Source: Phyllobacterium sophorae
GTDB lineage: Bacteria; Pseudomonadota; Alphaproteobacteria; Rhizobiales; Rhizobiaceae
DNA length: 64,000 nt
Reading direction: 5' to 3'
Assembly: GCF_003010965.1 (NCBI RefSeq)
Contig: NZ_PGGM01000003.1
Location: 186,001 to 250,000, forward strand
Below are positions 36,476-45,782 of this stretch, one piece after another. Each line of letters begins with the position of its first letter. The first letter of the stretch is position 1. The position numbers were made by a program, and so were the translations under genes. The notes below the pieces were generated by a model that worked only from the letters and a program-made list of their open reading frames with translations, made no database searches and was not told where the DNA came from.

Positions 36476-36862
36476 GTGAGGGCTGAATTGACCCCAAGAT
36501 CACGTGTTGAGCAAATTGACAAGGACATCGGCGTGAAGCTCCGGGAATTCCGCTTGGCGGCAGGGTTCAGTCAGGTGCAGCTTGGGGCAGCAATCGGACG
36601 ATCATATGTTCAGATCCAGAAGTATGAGAGCGGTGCCAACCGCATCGCCGTTGCCACGCTGATACACATTTGCCGGGCACTTGAATTAAACCCAATGGAT
36701 ATCATCGGCGAATACGTTGATGTGCATGAGCCGACATACAGTATGAGCAGTCAACAAGCTGTCGAAGCGGCGAAGGAGGCAGAGCGCTCCCCTAGGAAGA
36801 AGCCAAACGATTTTTTTTGGAATTGGCGCCTGAAGCGGAAGGCTCGTCCAAGACGGGGCTGA
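36476..36862 (+). CDS. XRE-family helix-turn-helix regulator
   Basis: A 128-residue DNA-binding protein. The Cro/C1-type domain spans residues about 18-75: GVKLREFRLAAGFSQVQLGA, AIGRSYVQIQKYESGANR and LIHICRALELNPMDIIG. A short basic C-terminus follows (RLKRKARPRRG). Start is GTG at 36476 in the longest reading; a TTG at 36488 is possible. Single-domain XRE proteins of this size are common in rhizobia. No partner toxin gene is adjacent. Confidence 0.88.
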   Translation: MRAELTPRSRVEQIDKDIGVKLREFRLAAGFSQVQLGAAIGRSYVQIQKYESGANRIAVATLIHICRALELNPMDIIGEYVDVHEPTYSMSSQQAVEAAKEAERSPRKKPNDFFWNWRLKRKARPRRG

Positions 36863-37158
36863 AGGACGGCATCGGTCGAAAGAAAATCAATGCAATCGAC
36901 CCGCGGCAATTTCGTATGCATGAAGACTAAAAGCCATTACAATCATCTCAGTCCTGCACGGCCGCAAGCCTATAGGCCAAGCTTGAGACCCTGCAAAGGA
37001 CATTCCACTGACGTGCCTGGCTGGCGAATGCCCTGCCGCTTAGGCCGACGGCCCCAAGACTGAGTTGCGTTGCAGTCGGAGCTCATTGATTTCCGGTGAG
37101 ACGTGGGTCTCCCGGTATTATCGCAGCATTAGCCAGGCAGAGTTTTTTAGGAGCGGAA

Positions 37159-37248
37159 ATGGAAAAGGCGATGGGTGTCGCTTTGGCGATTTTTCTCGTC
37201 TTTTTAATACTCTACCTAGCGGTTCACTTGGTGGATTGGGCGGTGTAG
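37159..37248 (+). CDS. Single-helix small membrane protein, 29 residues
   Basis: ATG at 37159 preceded by TTTTAGGAGCGGAA. The product starts MEKAMGVALAIFLVFLILYL and ends AVHLVDWAV: one membrane helix with almost no tails. The ribosome site and uniform hydrophobicity support it. Below usual annotation limits. Confidence 0.55.
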   Translation: MEKAMGVALAIFLVFLILYLAVHLVDWAV

Positions 37249-38079
37249 GCGCACCTTCGAGCCGGCCCCCAGCGACGTCGATGCAGCCGTCTGCAGCATC
37301 GTAAGGACTGCGAAGGCTCGGGTTGGTGCGGAAGCGTACTAAACAAGCCCGTACCGGTGTGCCATTGGTCATCATTGCCCCAAGGGTGGTACAAACATCA
37401 TAATTTTTCGACTGCGCGCAGCCTTCACCTGCTGACGCCCAAATCCCGATCGCCGCTTTGTTGTCAGCACCGGTCACTGGGCAACGGCCGGGCGTCTCTG
37501 CTGGCCGACGGTCGCCGCGAAGAGCTCAGCACCCATAATGAATTCCAGCAAACCTACGATTGATTGAAAGTCGTTCGTTGATGCTCCAAAAATCAAAGCT
37601 GGTACCAGCACGGGGCACGGCGTTCCGCATTTTCTGCTTTGGTGCGCGTCGGGCTCTACAGCTACGGTCGCTTGCTAAATTCCGTCAACCTTGACAGCGT
37701 AAGTCAGCTCGCAGATGGCCTAACTATTTCGTGAAAATTTCGGATGTTAGAAGACAATGCTCAACCTAAATAGTTACTGTTGTGGCCATTGGAAAGAGCA
37801 TATAATGTAAAGGCTGGAATCCCTCCCCCGGATTCGGCACGGACCCGGCGTCCACTCTCCAAACCGACGTCGGATGCGGAGTCTGGCGCCGATTCCTCAG
37901 TCGAAAGAGCGCCAGGCTTTCCGTAAGGTCTTGATGGCCGTCCAAGGCCGTGGCAATGTGTCTGCAGGATTCTGGTGTCGCATCCCGTTGATTAATTCCA
38001 TAGACGCGTTGGGGTCCTTGCTTCGTGACGATGAGTGAGCGAAACGAAAAACGCTTCGCCAAGATCGCGGCACGGCGGG
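37249..38079. other. Long intergenic stretch, no gene recognised
   Basis: About 830 bases. Open frames exist on both strands (for example 37118-37477 and 37766-38062 on the minus strand), but none has a ribosome site, a motif or steady codon use. It may hold decayed sequence that I could not identify, or regulatory RNA. Confidence 0.4.
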
Positions 38080-38418
38080 TTACTGCGCAGTCCCGGCAGG
38101 GTCCTTGGTCTGGGTGTCGCCACCGGTGCCCGTCTGAGGTGTCGGGCTTTCATTGGCGGGGGCAGTGGTCGTCGGTTGATCGCCGGAAGGCGGCATCGCA
38201 TTGTTCGAAGGCGTGTTTTGTCCACCGGTGTCAATGTTCTGATTTGTAATCGTTGCGCCGTCGTCCGCGCTCTCGCCGAACATCTCGGCAGCAGCCCAAG
38301 CTACGAGTGCGAGAATCAGCCCACCAATAAGCACCATGAGAATCGGCCGACCGAGTGGGCCCTGCCGCGCCTCCTTTGCGGTCTCACGAACCGGTGTTTG
38401 TGGATTTTGCTTGTCCAT
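38080..38418 (-). CDS. Single-pass membrane protein with low-complexity tail
   Basis: A 112-residue protein: cytoplasmic N-terminus (MDKQNPQTPVRETAKEAR), one helix (ILMVLIGGLILALVAWAAAE) and a periplasmic tail of about 65 residues rich in Thr, Pro, Gly, Asn and Gln. I start at 38418, where AAGGATG sits at normal spacing; an ATG nine bases earlier has none. This layout is common in rhizobial stress-linked small proteins. Function unknown. Confidence 0.7.
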   Translation of the reverse strand: MDKQNPQTPVRETAKEARQGPLGRPILMVLIGGLILALVAWAAAEMFGESADDGATITNQNIDTGGQNTPSNNAMPPSGDQPTTTAPANESPTPQTGTGGDTQTKDPAGTAQ

Positions 38419-38614
38419 GTTGGTCATCCTTTTTTGGCATATGGTGAACATGCGAAACGACAGATGGTTCCGCGAAGGAATGGACACCACGGCATTTGGG
38501 GGCCAACTGTTTGGGGCGGGATGGTGCAGTTTCGCACATTACCGGGTCTAATGGTGCAAGCGATGACAAGTCCGCATTTTACCGAAACACCAGCCAACGA
38601 ACGGGATGGCCCCC

Positions 38615-38965
38615 TCAATACCATCGGTGTCGCGCGTTATCGGTCAGGGCTCGTCCAACCAGTAAGCCCAGGAAGAAGCCGAGGACGCCGACGACACCAA
38701 GAACTGACGTGGTCGTTCCCGGGTTATCTCGCGCCACTTCGGAAACAGTTTGCGCCTGCGCGCGCAGCCCTCGGGTCACACTTGACACGGTCTTCGACGC
38801 CTGATCGGAAGATTTCGCGCGCGCAGCAACTTTAGACCGCTGAACTTGAACGGGGGTTTGCTTTTTCGCAATCTTTTTCCGAGGCGATGCAATCGGTATT
38901 TCCAGCTTTTCCTGGCGATTTTCCGTAGCTGGAGCTTTTTCGTTGGGAGCGGAGGTCTCGACCAT
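38615..38965 (-). CDS. ElaB/YqjD-like tail-anchored protein
   Basis: A 116-residue protein: a Lys/Ala-rich soluble part (RKKIAKKQTPVQVQRSKV), a helical stretch (LRAQAQTVSEVARDNPGTT) and one C-terminal helix with Gly zipper (VLGVVGVLGFFLGLLVGRAL). The ARDNP-helix-GR end resembles ElaB/YqjD (DUF883) proteins, which tether ribosomes or envelope factors in stationary phase. The N-terminus is unlike those, so only the layout is shared. ATG follows AAAGGATAGATTCAA. Confidence 0.6.
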   Translation of the reverse strand: MVETSAPNEKAPATENRQEKLEIPIASPRKKIAKKQTPVQVQRSKVAARAKSSDQASKTVSSVTRGLRAQAQTVSEVARDNPGTTTSVLGVVGVLGFFLGLLVGRALTDNARHRWY

Positions 38966-39104
38966 TTGAATCTATCCTTTATGCATGAATGGATGTCCAG
39001 CAACGGCTCATAAACATCTTGGTTCCGAAGGCGAACTCACCCAGCCGTCCAGTCGAGGTCCTTCCGTCCAAAATCGCGTGGCATGCCGAGCTGCAATCAG
39101 CGGT

Positions 39105-39557
39105 TCAAACCTCGACCGGACGGATGGTGTCGATCCTTATTGACCCTTCAATCAGGCCGCGTTTGAGATCGGTGCGATCGCTGTCAACTTCGATGACCGT
39201 ATAAAGTTTGTCGTCCCTGAATGCACTTGCATTGATTGTCGTCACATCATCGGCAGGCGCAGCATCGACCTCCATGAAGTCGAGCTCCCGTCCTGCTGCG
39301 ACCAATCTGGCGTCGCCAGTGGTCCGTGCGGCGACTAGCACCTCACCCTGGAAAGGCGAATTTTGCCAGCGAGGGTCCTCCGCTGAAGCTGTGGGAACCA
39401 ATCGATACAAATGGAGAGGTTGATCGGATCCGGGAAGTGGAGAAGAGCGGCCGGCGGCATCTGTTTGTTGCGCTTCGCTTTCCACAGAACGTCCAAAGGT
39501 GGTGGAATTGCTGCGATCGAACACCTCGTTTTCATCTGATTTCTTAATGTCGGACAT
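39105..39557 (-). CDS. Hypothetical soluble protein, 150 residues
   Basis: Starts MSDIKKSDENEVFDRSN with a Ser/Thr/Gln-rich, probably disordered first third, followed by a strand-rich part (PLHLYRLVPTASAEDPRW, EVLVAARTTGDARLVAAG, KLYTVIEVDSDRTDLKRG). ATG at 39557 has AAAGGAAGATCCTC before it. No family recognised. The C-terminal half looks like a small beta domain. Confidence 0.65.
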   Translation of the reverse strand: MSDIKKSDENEVFDRSNSTTFGRSVESEAQQTDAAGRSSPLPGSDQPLHLYRLVPTASAEDPRWQNSPFQGEVLVAARTTGDARLVAAGRELDFMEVDAAPADDVTTINASAFRDDKLYTVIEVDSDRTDLKRGLIEGSIRIDTIRPVEV

Positions 39558-39917
39558 GAGGATCTTCCTTTGAGAGACTTCGTATTCGCGAAACGGAATA
39601 TTCGGCGAATTGGTTCCCCGTGACCCTACAGTCTGTAATTCCGCTACGAGTATCTTGCGGGGTGTTGCAGCTGCACGATTTCGCCAGCGGTGTAGAGTAA
39701 TGCGGTGCTCCAATTGCCCAGGTTACCCAGCATGCATGGCTGCCAAGTTTTGGGCACCAACTGCTCGCTCTTGTGGTGGTACAAGGGAGCTCGATCAAGC
39801 GATATTACGTCTGGATCCGTTCACTGTACTCAACTGGTTGGTATAAAACGCAGAGCGACTTATCCTCCCCATCAATATCTGAGCGATACTGTCTGCAGGT
39901 CCAATTTGGAGGCTCAC

Positions 39918-40106
39918 GTGGTATCGTTGCAGATCGTCTTTATGGTTACAGATTTCATAACTATCTCCAGCGGCCTTGCGGCAACGTGCATCGTAATTTT
40001 CGGCGATACGCGTCGCAACGCTGGCCAGCGCTCCGTCGCTGAGAAAATGGTTCAAATTGCAGCAATTGGTGCCGCAGCGATCGCATCATTATTGGTCATC
40101 ACTTAA
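39918..40106 (+). CDS. Small two-helix membrane protein, 62 residues
   Basis: GTG at 39918 follows TTTGGAGGCTCAC. Two hydrophobic segments (LQIVFMVTDFITISSGLAAT and IAAIGAAAIASLLVIT) are joined by a charged loop (GDTRRNAGQRSVAEKM). The open frame to 39705 has no protein character. Function unknown. Confidence 0.55.
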   Translation: MVSLQIVFMVTDFITISSGLAATCIVIFGDTRRNAGQRSVAEKMVQIAAIGAAAIASLLVIT

Positions 40107-40124
40107 TCGGCGTTCGACCGGCGT

Positions 40125-40198
40125 ATGGGCCCGTGTGTGTCTTCAGCGTCTGTATTGATCCGACGAAAACGGCAAAATAAGGCACACACGGAGCCCAT
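40125..40198. repeat. Long inverted repeat downstream of the small membrane gene
   Basis: ATGGGCCCGTGTGTG (40125-40139) is repeated inverted at 40183-40198 with one extra A (CACACACGG-A-GCCCAT). The arms pair over 15 bases and enclose 43 bases. It may be a terminator-like structure, a small RNA or the ends of a tiny element. No T run follows. Confidence 0.55.
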
Positions 40199-40658
40199 CG
40201 CATCGACAGAAGGCGTTTCACTCAGCAGATATACCCACCCACGACCGCCTGCACCGAATAATCAGCACCTGTCGAACCGCCGTTCTGGCAGATAGCACGG
40301 GGCCAGCGCTGAGTCGGGTATCAAGCAAAGCCTACCTCGAAATGGATCTGGATTGAGTTCCGTAGTTTGGCCGGGATCCGACTGGAGGCGCCAACGACCA
40401 CTGGTGCGATGCGGACGTCGATTTGGAATTCAACCGGCGCAACACAGTTGTGCGGCTACCGGATCATGCGGCCACATTTCGATCGAGGTAATAATGCGGC
40501 CCACCTCTCGGAAAACGTCAAAGTTGGCCGCCATGGCCAAGTACGCCGTTGGCGCGGGCCGCAACCAAACTCGGTTTATCGGCGTGTGAGGTTCGGAACC
40601 TTAGTTCATCGATGACGTTTGGCTGAAATGAAATCACGCGTAACGAAGTGAGGGTACT
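40199..40658. other. Intergenic, no gene recognised
   Basis: Open frames here have no motif or ribosome site. The last 40 bases are the leader of the PepSY-like gene. Confidence 0.4.
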
Positions 40659-40976
40659 ATGAAACGCACACTCATCGCACTCAGTGCAATGTCGTTCATT
40701 GCTGTCGCCAATGCTCAAGAGACAAAGCCAGCGACGGATGCTGAGACTCCAGCGATTTCGACCCCTGATACTCAAAATCCTGCGGCTCCAGTGGCCGGTG
40801 AAAACAGCTTCACGGAAGCACAGGCCAAGGAGCGGATTCAGGAAAAGGGCTACACCGATGTTTCAGCTCTCACCAAGGGCGAGGATGGGGTGTGGACTGG
40901 TACGGCCATGAAGGCGGGCAAGTCGTTTGAGGTCAAGTTGGACTTTCAAGGAAACATTACTGAAACCGCAAAATAA
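40659..40976 (+). CDS. Secreted PepSY-like small protein
   Basis: A 105-residue precursor: Sec signal MKRTLIALSAMSFIAVANAQ, a Thr/Pro/Ala-rich linker, and a C-terminal module, SFTEAQAKERIQEKGYTDV followed by KGEDGVWTGTAMKAGKSFEV and LDFQGNI. That pattern (helix, turn with Gly-Tyr, two strands with Trp and DxxGN) is the PepSY-like fold. Proteins like this in rhizobia are periplasmic and of unknown role. It stands 24 bases before a stress-protein gene, probably in one operon. Confidence 0.8.
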   Translation: MKRTLIALSAMSFIAVANAQETKPATDAETPAISTPDTQNPAAPVAGENSFTEAQAKERIQEKGYTDVSALTKGEDGVWTGTAMKAGKSFEVKLDFQGNITETAK

Positions 40977-41000
40977 CAAACCATAGTTGGGAGAATCGCC

Positions 41001-41594
41001 ATGAAAACAGTTACCGGACTTTACGACAATTACGCCGATGCACGCGCTGCTGTAACCGCTCTTGAAGATGCCGGCGTCCCGTCATCTGACATCAGTCTCG
41101 TCGGCCGCAATGGAGAGGGTGAAACAAACGCTGGTGAAGGTGCGGCGGCAGGAGCTGGCATTGGCGCAGTCGTAGGTGGTGCGGGTGGCCTGCTTGCCGG
41201 GTTGGGAATGCTGGCGATTCCTGGCGTCGGGCCGGTTGTTGCGGCAGGCTGGCTTGCAGCGACCGCGGCTGGAGCTGCAGCAGGTGCAGTCGCAGGTGGC
41301 GCTGCAGGAGGCATCATCGGCTCGTTGACAAGCGCCGGTGTAGACGAAGATGAGGCACACGTTTACGCCGAAGGCGTTCGCCGCGGGGGTGTCCTCGTTT
41401 CCGCGAGGGTGAATGATGATAGGGAGGACGTTGCCCGCTCGATCATCAATGAAAATCGCGCTATCGACATCGATGCGCGTCGCGCAATGTATCGTGAAGA
41501 GGGCTGGGAACGGTTCGACGAAACAAGTCCGGATCTGACAGAGGAAGAAATCGCGCGCGAACGTGATCGGGCCAGGAACTATCGTCCGCTATAG
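41001..41594 (+). CDS. General stress protein 17M-like, glycine-zipper protein
   Basis: A 197-residue protein. N-terminal ferredoxin-like module VTGLYDNYADARAAVTALED with SDISLVGRNG (the YflT/GS17M-type start), then a long Gly/Ala-rich hydrophobic stretch (residues about 48-112) that should insert in or span the membrane as a hairpin, then DEAHVYAEGVRRGGVLVSA and a charged C-terminus with RAMYREEGWERFDE. ATG follows GGGAGAATCGCC. Such proteins are usually induced by general stress in alphaproteobacteria. Confidence 0.85.
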   Translation: MKTVTGLYDNYADARAAVTALEDAGVPSSDISLVGRNGEGETNAGEGAAAGAGIGAVVGGAGGLLAGLGMLAIPGVGPVVAAGWLAATAAGAAAGAVAGGAAGGIIGSLTSAGVDEDEAHVYAEGVRRGGVLVSARVNDDREDVARSIINENRAIDIDARRAMYREEGWERFDETSPDLTEEEIARERDRARNYRPL

Positions 41595-41797
41595 CGCTCC
41601 ACTTCAGGGCTGCGCGGCAAATGGTTGCGTAGCCCTTTCGTACGCCGTAGCCAAGGCGTTGACCGAGTGAACATTCATAGCTCGGCCGCCAACTGCGGTG
41701 GAATGATGTCTAATGACGGCGGTGGCCAGCCCTCGTATTGTTGAAGCCAGCCATTCTGCTTCATTTCAGACCAAGCTTGAAGCACGCGGGGTCGGTG

Positions 41798-42187
41798 CTA
41801 TCTTTCGCACATCATCGAACGCAGAAGAGTCTGCATGTGCGCGGACAGGTCTAGCTCGCCCCGCGCCTCGATTTTCAAAAGATATCGAGCCTTGACCTGG
41901 CGATCCCATGTGCTAACCGCAGAATAGGCGCAGATAGCCAGCAATGCTCTCTCCTCAGCCCGGCTCGCTCTGTCAGCGTGGCCTGGGTCGCTGCCATTGA
42001 CTTCGTGGATTGCGTTGGCGAATGCCGCATATGTCGCCTTGTGCGCTTTGATCAACGCCTGCAGATCGCGGGACGGTCCCCGGTCGCGGCGTAGCGCCTC
42101 TGTGGCGAGAGCCGTTGTCCCCACCGTCGAAGCTATGACGGCGCTGCCGGAATTAAAAAGCAAAGCGCGGCGGTTGATCCTGGACAT
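41798..42187 (-). CDS. Tat-signal hypothetical protein
   Basis: A 129-residue precursor with a signal of Tat type (MSRINRRALLFNSGSAVIAS), cleaved near ALA-TE at residue 29. The mature protein is helical (LQALIKAHKATYAAFANAIH, then RAEERALLAICAYSAV), resembling small rhizobial twin-arginine proteins of unknown function. ATG follows AGGGAGAGTTCGCC. Confidence 0.75.
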   Translation of the reverse strand: MSRINRRALLFNSGSAVIASTVGTTALATEALRRDRGPSRDLQALIKAHKATYAAFANAIHEVNGSDPGHADRASRAEERALLAICAYSAVSTWDRQVKARYLLKIEARGELDLSAHMQTLLRSMMCER

Positions 42188-42266
42188 GGCGAACTCTCCC
42201 TGGTCTGCTCTTCACTTCATCCCGGGCGGACAGGGCCAGCCCGCGTTCACAGTATCACGACTGTCT

Positions 42267-42296
42267 GCCCATTCATGTCAGCATGGATGAATGGGC
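42267..42296. terminator. 10-base perfect stem-loop
   Basis: GCCCATTCAT (42267-42276) and ATGAATGGGC (42287-42296) around a 10-base loop. It lies between the leftward gene ending at 42603 and the start of the next leftward gene at 42187, so it could end the upstream transcript. The frames around it (42188-42602) show no gene that I trust. Confidence 0.5.
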
Positions 42297-42602
42297 ACCG
42301 GCACAGCAAACCCAGACGATGCTTGTCACAGGAGGAAACCGCTCGCCCGGTGGAACTTGCTTGGCAAACGAAACGACAAGCGGGGTATGATCGCGAAGCC
42401 AAATTTGAATTCAAATGACCCAACGGAAGTTCGACCAGGGATGCAGTAGAGGCGTTGGCAAGATTGATGCCGAGTTCGGCAATAAGGAGTGTGCTCAGCC
42501 AATATTCGACCGGCAAGTGTGTCTTGTTTTGAAGACCCCTCTTCATCAAACCATTCAGCTGGCTGAAGGACTATTTTCGATAAACTGGGAACACGTGCTT
42601 GG

Positions 42603-42926
42603 CTATTTTTGGTTGATTAGCCGATCCACGGCGTCCTTGGCCTCTGCAATCAAAACGATACAATCGCCCCTATTGATCGGCTTGTTCATTTTCACTTTTT
42701 TGTTTTTTAACGCGGTATCGAGATCCTCTACGATCGTGTGGCTGAAAGACGTTACGCCTTGAAGCCGGGAAATAGTTTTCACCGCGTCGCTTCTCTTTGT
42801 CCTGTAAAGTGGATCGTCGCAAAAATAGGATATCTTTAACAACTCCAGCTGGGCCCGAACTATTTCATCTCCCTTTTCGATGCTTCCAATTGAAACAAAT
42901 GCGCCAAGCAACAATACAGCAATCAT
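42603..42926 (-). CDS. Hypothetical small exported or anchored protein
   Basis: A 107-residue protein with an N-terminal hydrophobic segment (MIAVLLLGAFVSIGSI) and a soluble helical part (VRAQLELLKISYFCDDPLY, FSHTIVEDLDTALKNKKVKM). I start at 42926 because GGAG lies eight bases before; an ATG at 42938 contains that site. No family recognised. Confidence 0.6.
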   Translation of the reverse strand: MIAVLLLGAFVSIGSIEKGDEIVRAQLELLKISYFCDDPLYRTKRSDAVKTISRLQGVTSFSHTIVEDLDTALKNKKVKMNKPINRGDCIVLIAEAKDAVDRLINQK

Positions 42927-42938
42927 GGCAATCTCCAT

Positions 42939-43257
42939 TTGATTATCTTCTCAAATGTTGATGGGGTTTGATTACCAATCTATTTATACTGCAGGCTTTG
43001 GAACTAATCCCTTCGATTTAAGTATTCACGACCGTATCGGCTAAGCCGCTCCCAGCGAAACCCTAGAATTCCGCTTTTCGCAATGAGCAGCGGAGATGCC
43101 GGTTCCACGGATCAGCATTTTCGCGGGGGGCGTTCGCTCTTCCGTCGGTGTAGCTGGCTTTGGGCGGCATAGTGCGAGGCGCACCGTGCGGCGTGGCTGG
43201 TGTATACGTTAGCCTATAGGCAAAATTACTGTTTAGAGGCAGCATAGCCGAACCGTC
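42939..43257. other. Intergenic, no gene seen
   Basis: Separates two leftward genes. I see no motif-bearing frame and no clear hairpin. Confidence 0.45.
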
Positions 43258-44544
43258 TCAGTCGCACCTCGTTGTCGGTTGGGCATCGCAGCCCTTTGCG
43301 GCAGGTTTTCTTGCAGCACTCGGGCCGGTCAGCGCACCGACCTGGCTCGCGTAGTTATCACGGGTATTTTGATCGACGACAGCAACGGGAGCGGCCAGTA
43401 TCAGGCCGGCGGCATTTCCTGCGGCGGCCGCCGTGCCGGTTGTCGCCACGAGTATCTGGTCGCCTAGCCCTACCCTGTTGTCCGTGAGCGTCTGGCCTTC
43501 CGAAATGCGTTTGCCGATGAGTTGCACAACCTGCGGAGATTCGGCGAACTTGCTGTGATTTAGATCATCGCTGACTTTAATTTTGGTGAGGTCGATCACG
43601 GTAATCTTGTTGGCTTCAAGTTCCTTTTTGTATGGAGGCTGCTCGGGGTCGATTGATCCAAGTCTGGGAATGTCTCCCCAGACCCGACGTGACAATGCCA
43701 GCGCGCGGTCGTCGCGAGACACGAAAAGCGTGAACTGCGGATGCTGTTTCCCCATATCTGCGATCTGCGACCGGAACACGTCGACATCCACGTCGGGAGC
43801 CGCCAGCATAACGTTCTTGAATTTCGCGGGTAGCCTGCCATTGCGGATCGCCATCTGTCGCAGCGACTCCAAAGCGAGCCAGTTTCCCATCGAATGCGCG
43901 AGTACTGAAACTTCCTTCACCTCGGGGTCGCGCGCCAGGTACTGGAACAAATTCTCCAGCGCATTGCGGGTGTAATTGGTGCTCTCTCGGTCATAGCCAT
44001 AGGCGAGCAGGCTTCCGCGCGACGGCCACGTCACCAACACGGGTGCGCTTTGCACGCCCGAATCCTGGATGATCTGCGCGAAACGATAAACGGAATCCTC
44101 GAACCGATTGTTGAACCCGTGAATAAAGACAAGAACGCTGCGGTCCGGACTCTTCCTGACCGAGGCGCTCAGCCATTTTTTGGCCGCATCCAGCGTTAAT
44201 TCGTCCGCCTTCAACGTGGCGAAATCGGTCGCCGGGTTGGGAGGCAGCCTTTTCGGCCAGGCTACTTCACCTTCTTTGCGAACATTTTTTGGCGGAATCG
44301 ACACGGTGATGTCGGCAAATGCCGGCATTAGGCCCCGCTCACCTGTAAACATCTCACCACGGTTGGTAGAGCGACTGCGGGTCGTTGTCACCAGCATTTC
44401 CACCCTGCTCGACGATGGCGCAGTGTCGGCCACCGGCAACAAGACGTTCTTCGGACGTCCCGCGCAGCCTGCCACAAGCACCAGGACCGCGAAGATCGAG
44501 AACCCATGTAGACAACCGACAAGCAAAAGGGACTTTCTGGCCAT
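43258..44544 (-). CDS. Alpha/beta hydrolase lipoprotein (DUF900 type)
   Basis: A 428-residue protein with a lipoprotein signal (hydrophobic stretch then LVLVAGC, Cys as the likely lipidated residue) and a DUF900 alpha/beta-hydrolase domain. Seen: SVLVFIHGFNNRFEDSVYRF (oxyanion region and helix), VLVTWPSRGSLLAYGYDRES, the nucleophile elbow VLAHSMGNW, and an acid in the AAPDVDVDVF region. The C-terminal 90 residues are Ala-rich and probably not part of the enzyme. ATG at 44544 follows GGGGAGTTCCGCCC. Substrate unknown; likely anchored in the periplasm. Confidence 0.88.
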   Translation of the reverse strand: MARKSLLLVGCLHGFSIFAVLVLVAGCAGRPKNVLLPVADTAPSSSRVEMLVTTTRSRSTNRGEMFTGERGLMPAFADITVSIPPKNVRKEGEVAWPKRLPPNPATDFATLKADELTLDAAKKWLSASVRKSPDRSVLVFIHGFNNRFEDSVYRFAQIIQDSGVQSAPVLVTWPSRGSLLAYGYDRESTNYTRNALENLFQYLARDPEVKEVSVLAHSMGNWLALESLRQMAIRNGRLPAKFKNVMLAAPDVDVDVFRSQIADMGKQHPQFTLFVSRDDRALALSRRVWGDIPRLGSIDPEQPPYKKELEANKITVIDLTKIKVSDDLNHSKFAESPQVVQLIGKRISEGQTLTDNRVGLGDQILVATTGTAAAAGNAAGLILAAPVAVVDQNTRDNYASQVGALTGPSAARKPAAKGCDAQPTTRCD

Positions 44545-44606
44545 TGGGCGGAACTCCCCACACCATCGTTTCACCGATTGAACAGAACCCCCCGGTTCTT
44601 TGCCGC

Positions 44607-45005
44607 TCAAACGACAAGCGCGATCACAATTCCAAATTGGATAAAGTAGAAACAGGTCACCCACCAATACCAGAGGAACACTATTGCCGCAAACGTCGTA
44701 GGTACCCTGAAGGTTTGGGCTGCGATGGATTTTCTTAATGTCTGGGTCGGCGATCCTCTTGTTTCCAGGACCACTGGCGATATGGCCTGTCCGCGTCCGC
44801 GACCTCCCCGCTCGAAATAATCAGCCCAATATCCTTTAATTGGCACTTCGAACGGTGGCGTTTGCGATGCAGTCCCTGCCCAAACCTCACTCGAAAGAAC
44901 TAAGGATGGATGTGGCAAGCCGACGGAAGTGCCTCGTTTGCACGCTGACCAGAGGTGATCGATACATTCGCTAAAGGCTCGACAGGTCATCAAAATGTGA
45001 CGCAT
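44607..45005 (-). CDS. Doubtful protein with a C-terminal hydrophobic segment
   Basis: An open frame of 132 codons ending in a strong hydrophobic stretch (TFAAIVFLWYWWVTCFYFIQ then FGIVIALVV) preceded by FEVPIKGYWADYFERGGRG. The first 50 residues are Cys-rich without clear pattern and there is no ribosome site. It may be real from an internal start or be chance; 62 bases separate it from the lipoprotein gene. Confidence 0.35.
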   Translation of the reverse strand: MRHILMTCRAFSECIDHLWSACKRGTSVGLPHPSLVLSSEVWAGTASQTPPFEVPIKGYWADYFERGGRGRGQAISPVVLETRGSPTQTLRKSIAAQTFRVPTTFAAIVFLWYWWVTCFYFIQFGIVIALVV

Positions 45006-45106
45006 TGCCGGTGCTGCACTGTTGCAACAGTCAGGAGGCGTGTTTCAGCAAAGTGTAAAGCAGATAGAACGATGTTTTGAGAACCGTCGCTGATGCTCAA
45101 GCAGAA

Positions 45107-45493
45107 TTATGGCTTTGATCCGCAATATCGCATGAGTGCCCGCTCGTCCTGAAACTGTGCCTTCATTATATTTTCAAATGCGCGGATGTGCTGATTGACG
45201 ACCCGCTGGGGTAGCGATGTCTGTTTGAGCGATTGTTGATAGCTGCCATGAGCCAAGCTTTTGGGAAAGAGATGATCGCCACACAGTTCATACGAGCCGC
45301 GCGCCAAAGCAGCGTAAGCGATGTATTCGGCATTCTTCCGGGTGATACCGCCTGCAACCATTTCGCGAATGTGAATTTCGAACTTTTCCTCAAATAGAAT
45401 TTCAGCATAACTTTCAGCATGAGAAACGCCGCAAAGAGCAGTGAGCGCTCCAACGCCGAACATTGCATGTCGTAGGCTGATCGTTACCACCAT
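45107..45493 (-). CDS. Secreted hypothetical protein, 128 residues
   Basis: Signal peptide MVVTISLRHAMFGVGALTAL, cleavage at SHA-ES near residue 26. The mature part is helical with a Cys pair likely to form a disulphide (YELCGDHLF and LMRYCGSKP). ATG follows GGAGGACGATCA. I do not recognise the family; periplasmic. Confidence 0.72.
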   Translation of the reverse strand: MVVTISLRHAMFGVGALTALCGVSHAESYAEILFEEKFEIHIREMVAGGITRKNAEYIAYAALARGSYELCGDHLFPKSLAHGSYQQSLKQTSLPQRVVNQHIRAFENIMKAQFQDERALMRYCGSKP

Positions 45494-45782
45494 TGATCGT
45501 CCTCCACTCAGGCCCGGGTTTGTAACGTAGGGAAACTACATGGCCCGTCTTTGCCAAGGTCGAAGCCACATCATTGGCCGCGTCACTTTTTTACATCGAC
45601 CGTTATCGCTCTGGCGACGGCAATAGGCCTGATATTCACCCGCTTGCTTTATTACGTCAACCAGGCGGTAGAAAATGGCTTTGTCCGATCGGCTCGGGAG
45701 GAAGCAGGTTGCGGTGCAGCCACAGGAACGTAAAAATCTGGCTGAACCCGTGCCGAACAGCATCCAAACCTTGGTTCCCGCA

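Noticed and set aside
36476-36862. Toxin-antitoxin pair around the XRE regulator
   Set aside because: Neighbouring genes are a four-helix membrane protein and a 29-codon peptide; no RelE, HipA or HigB-like gene is present.
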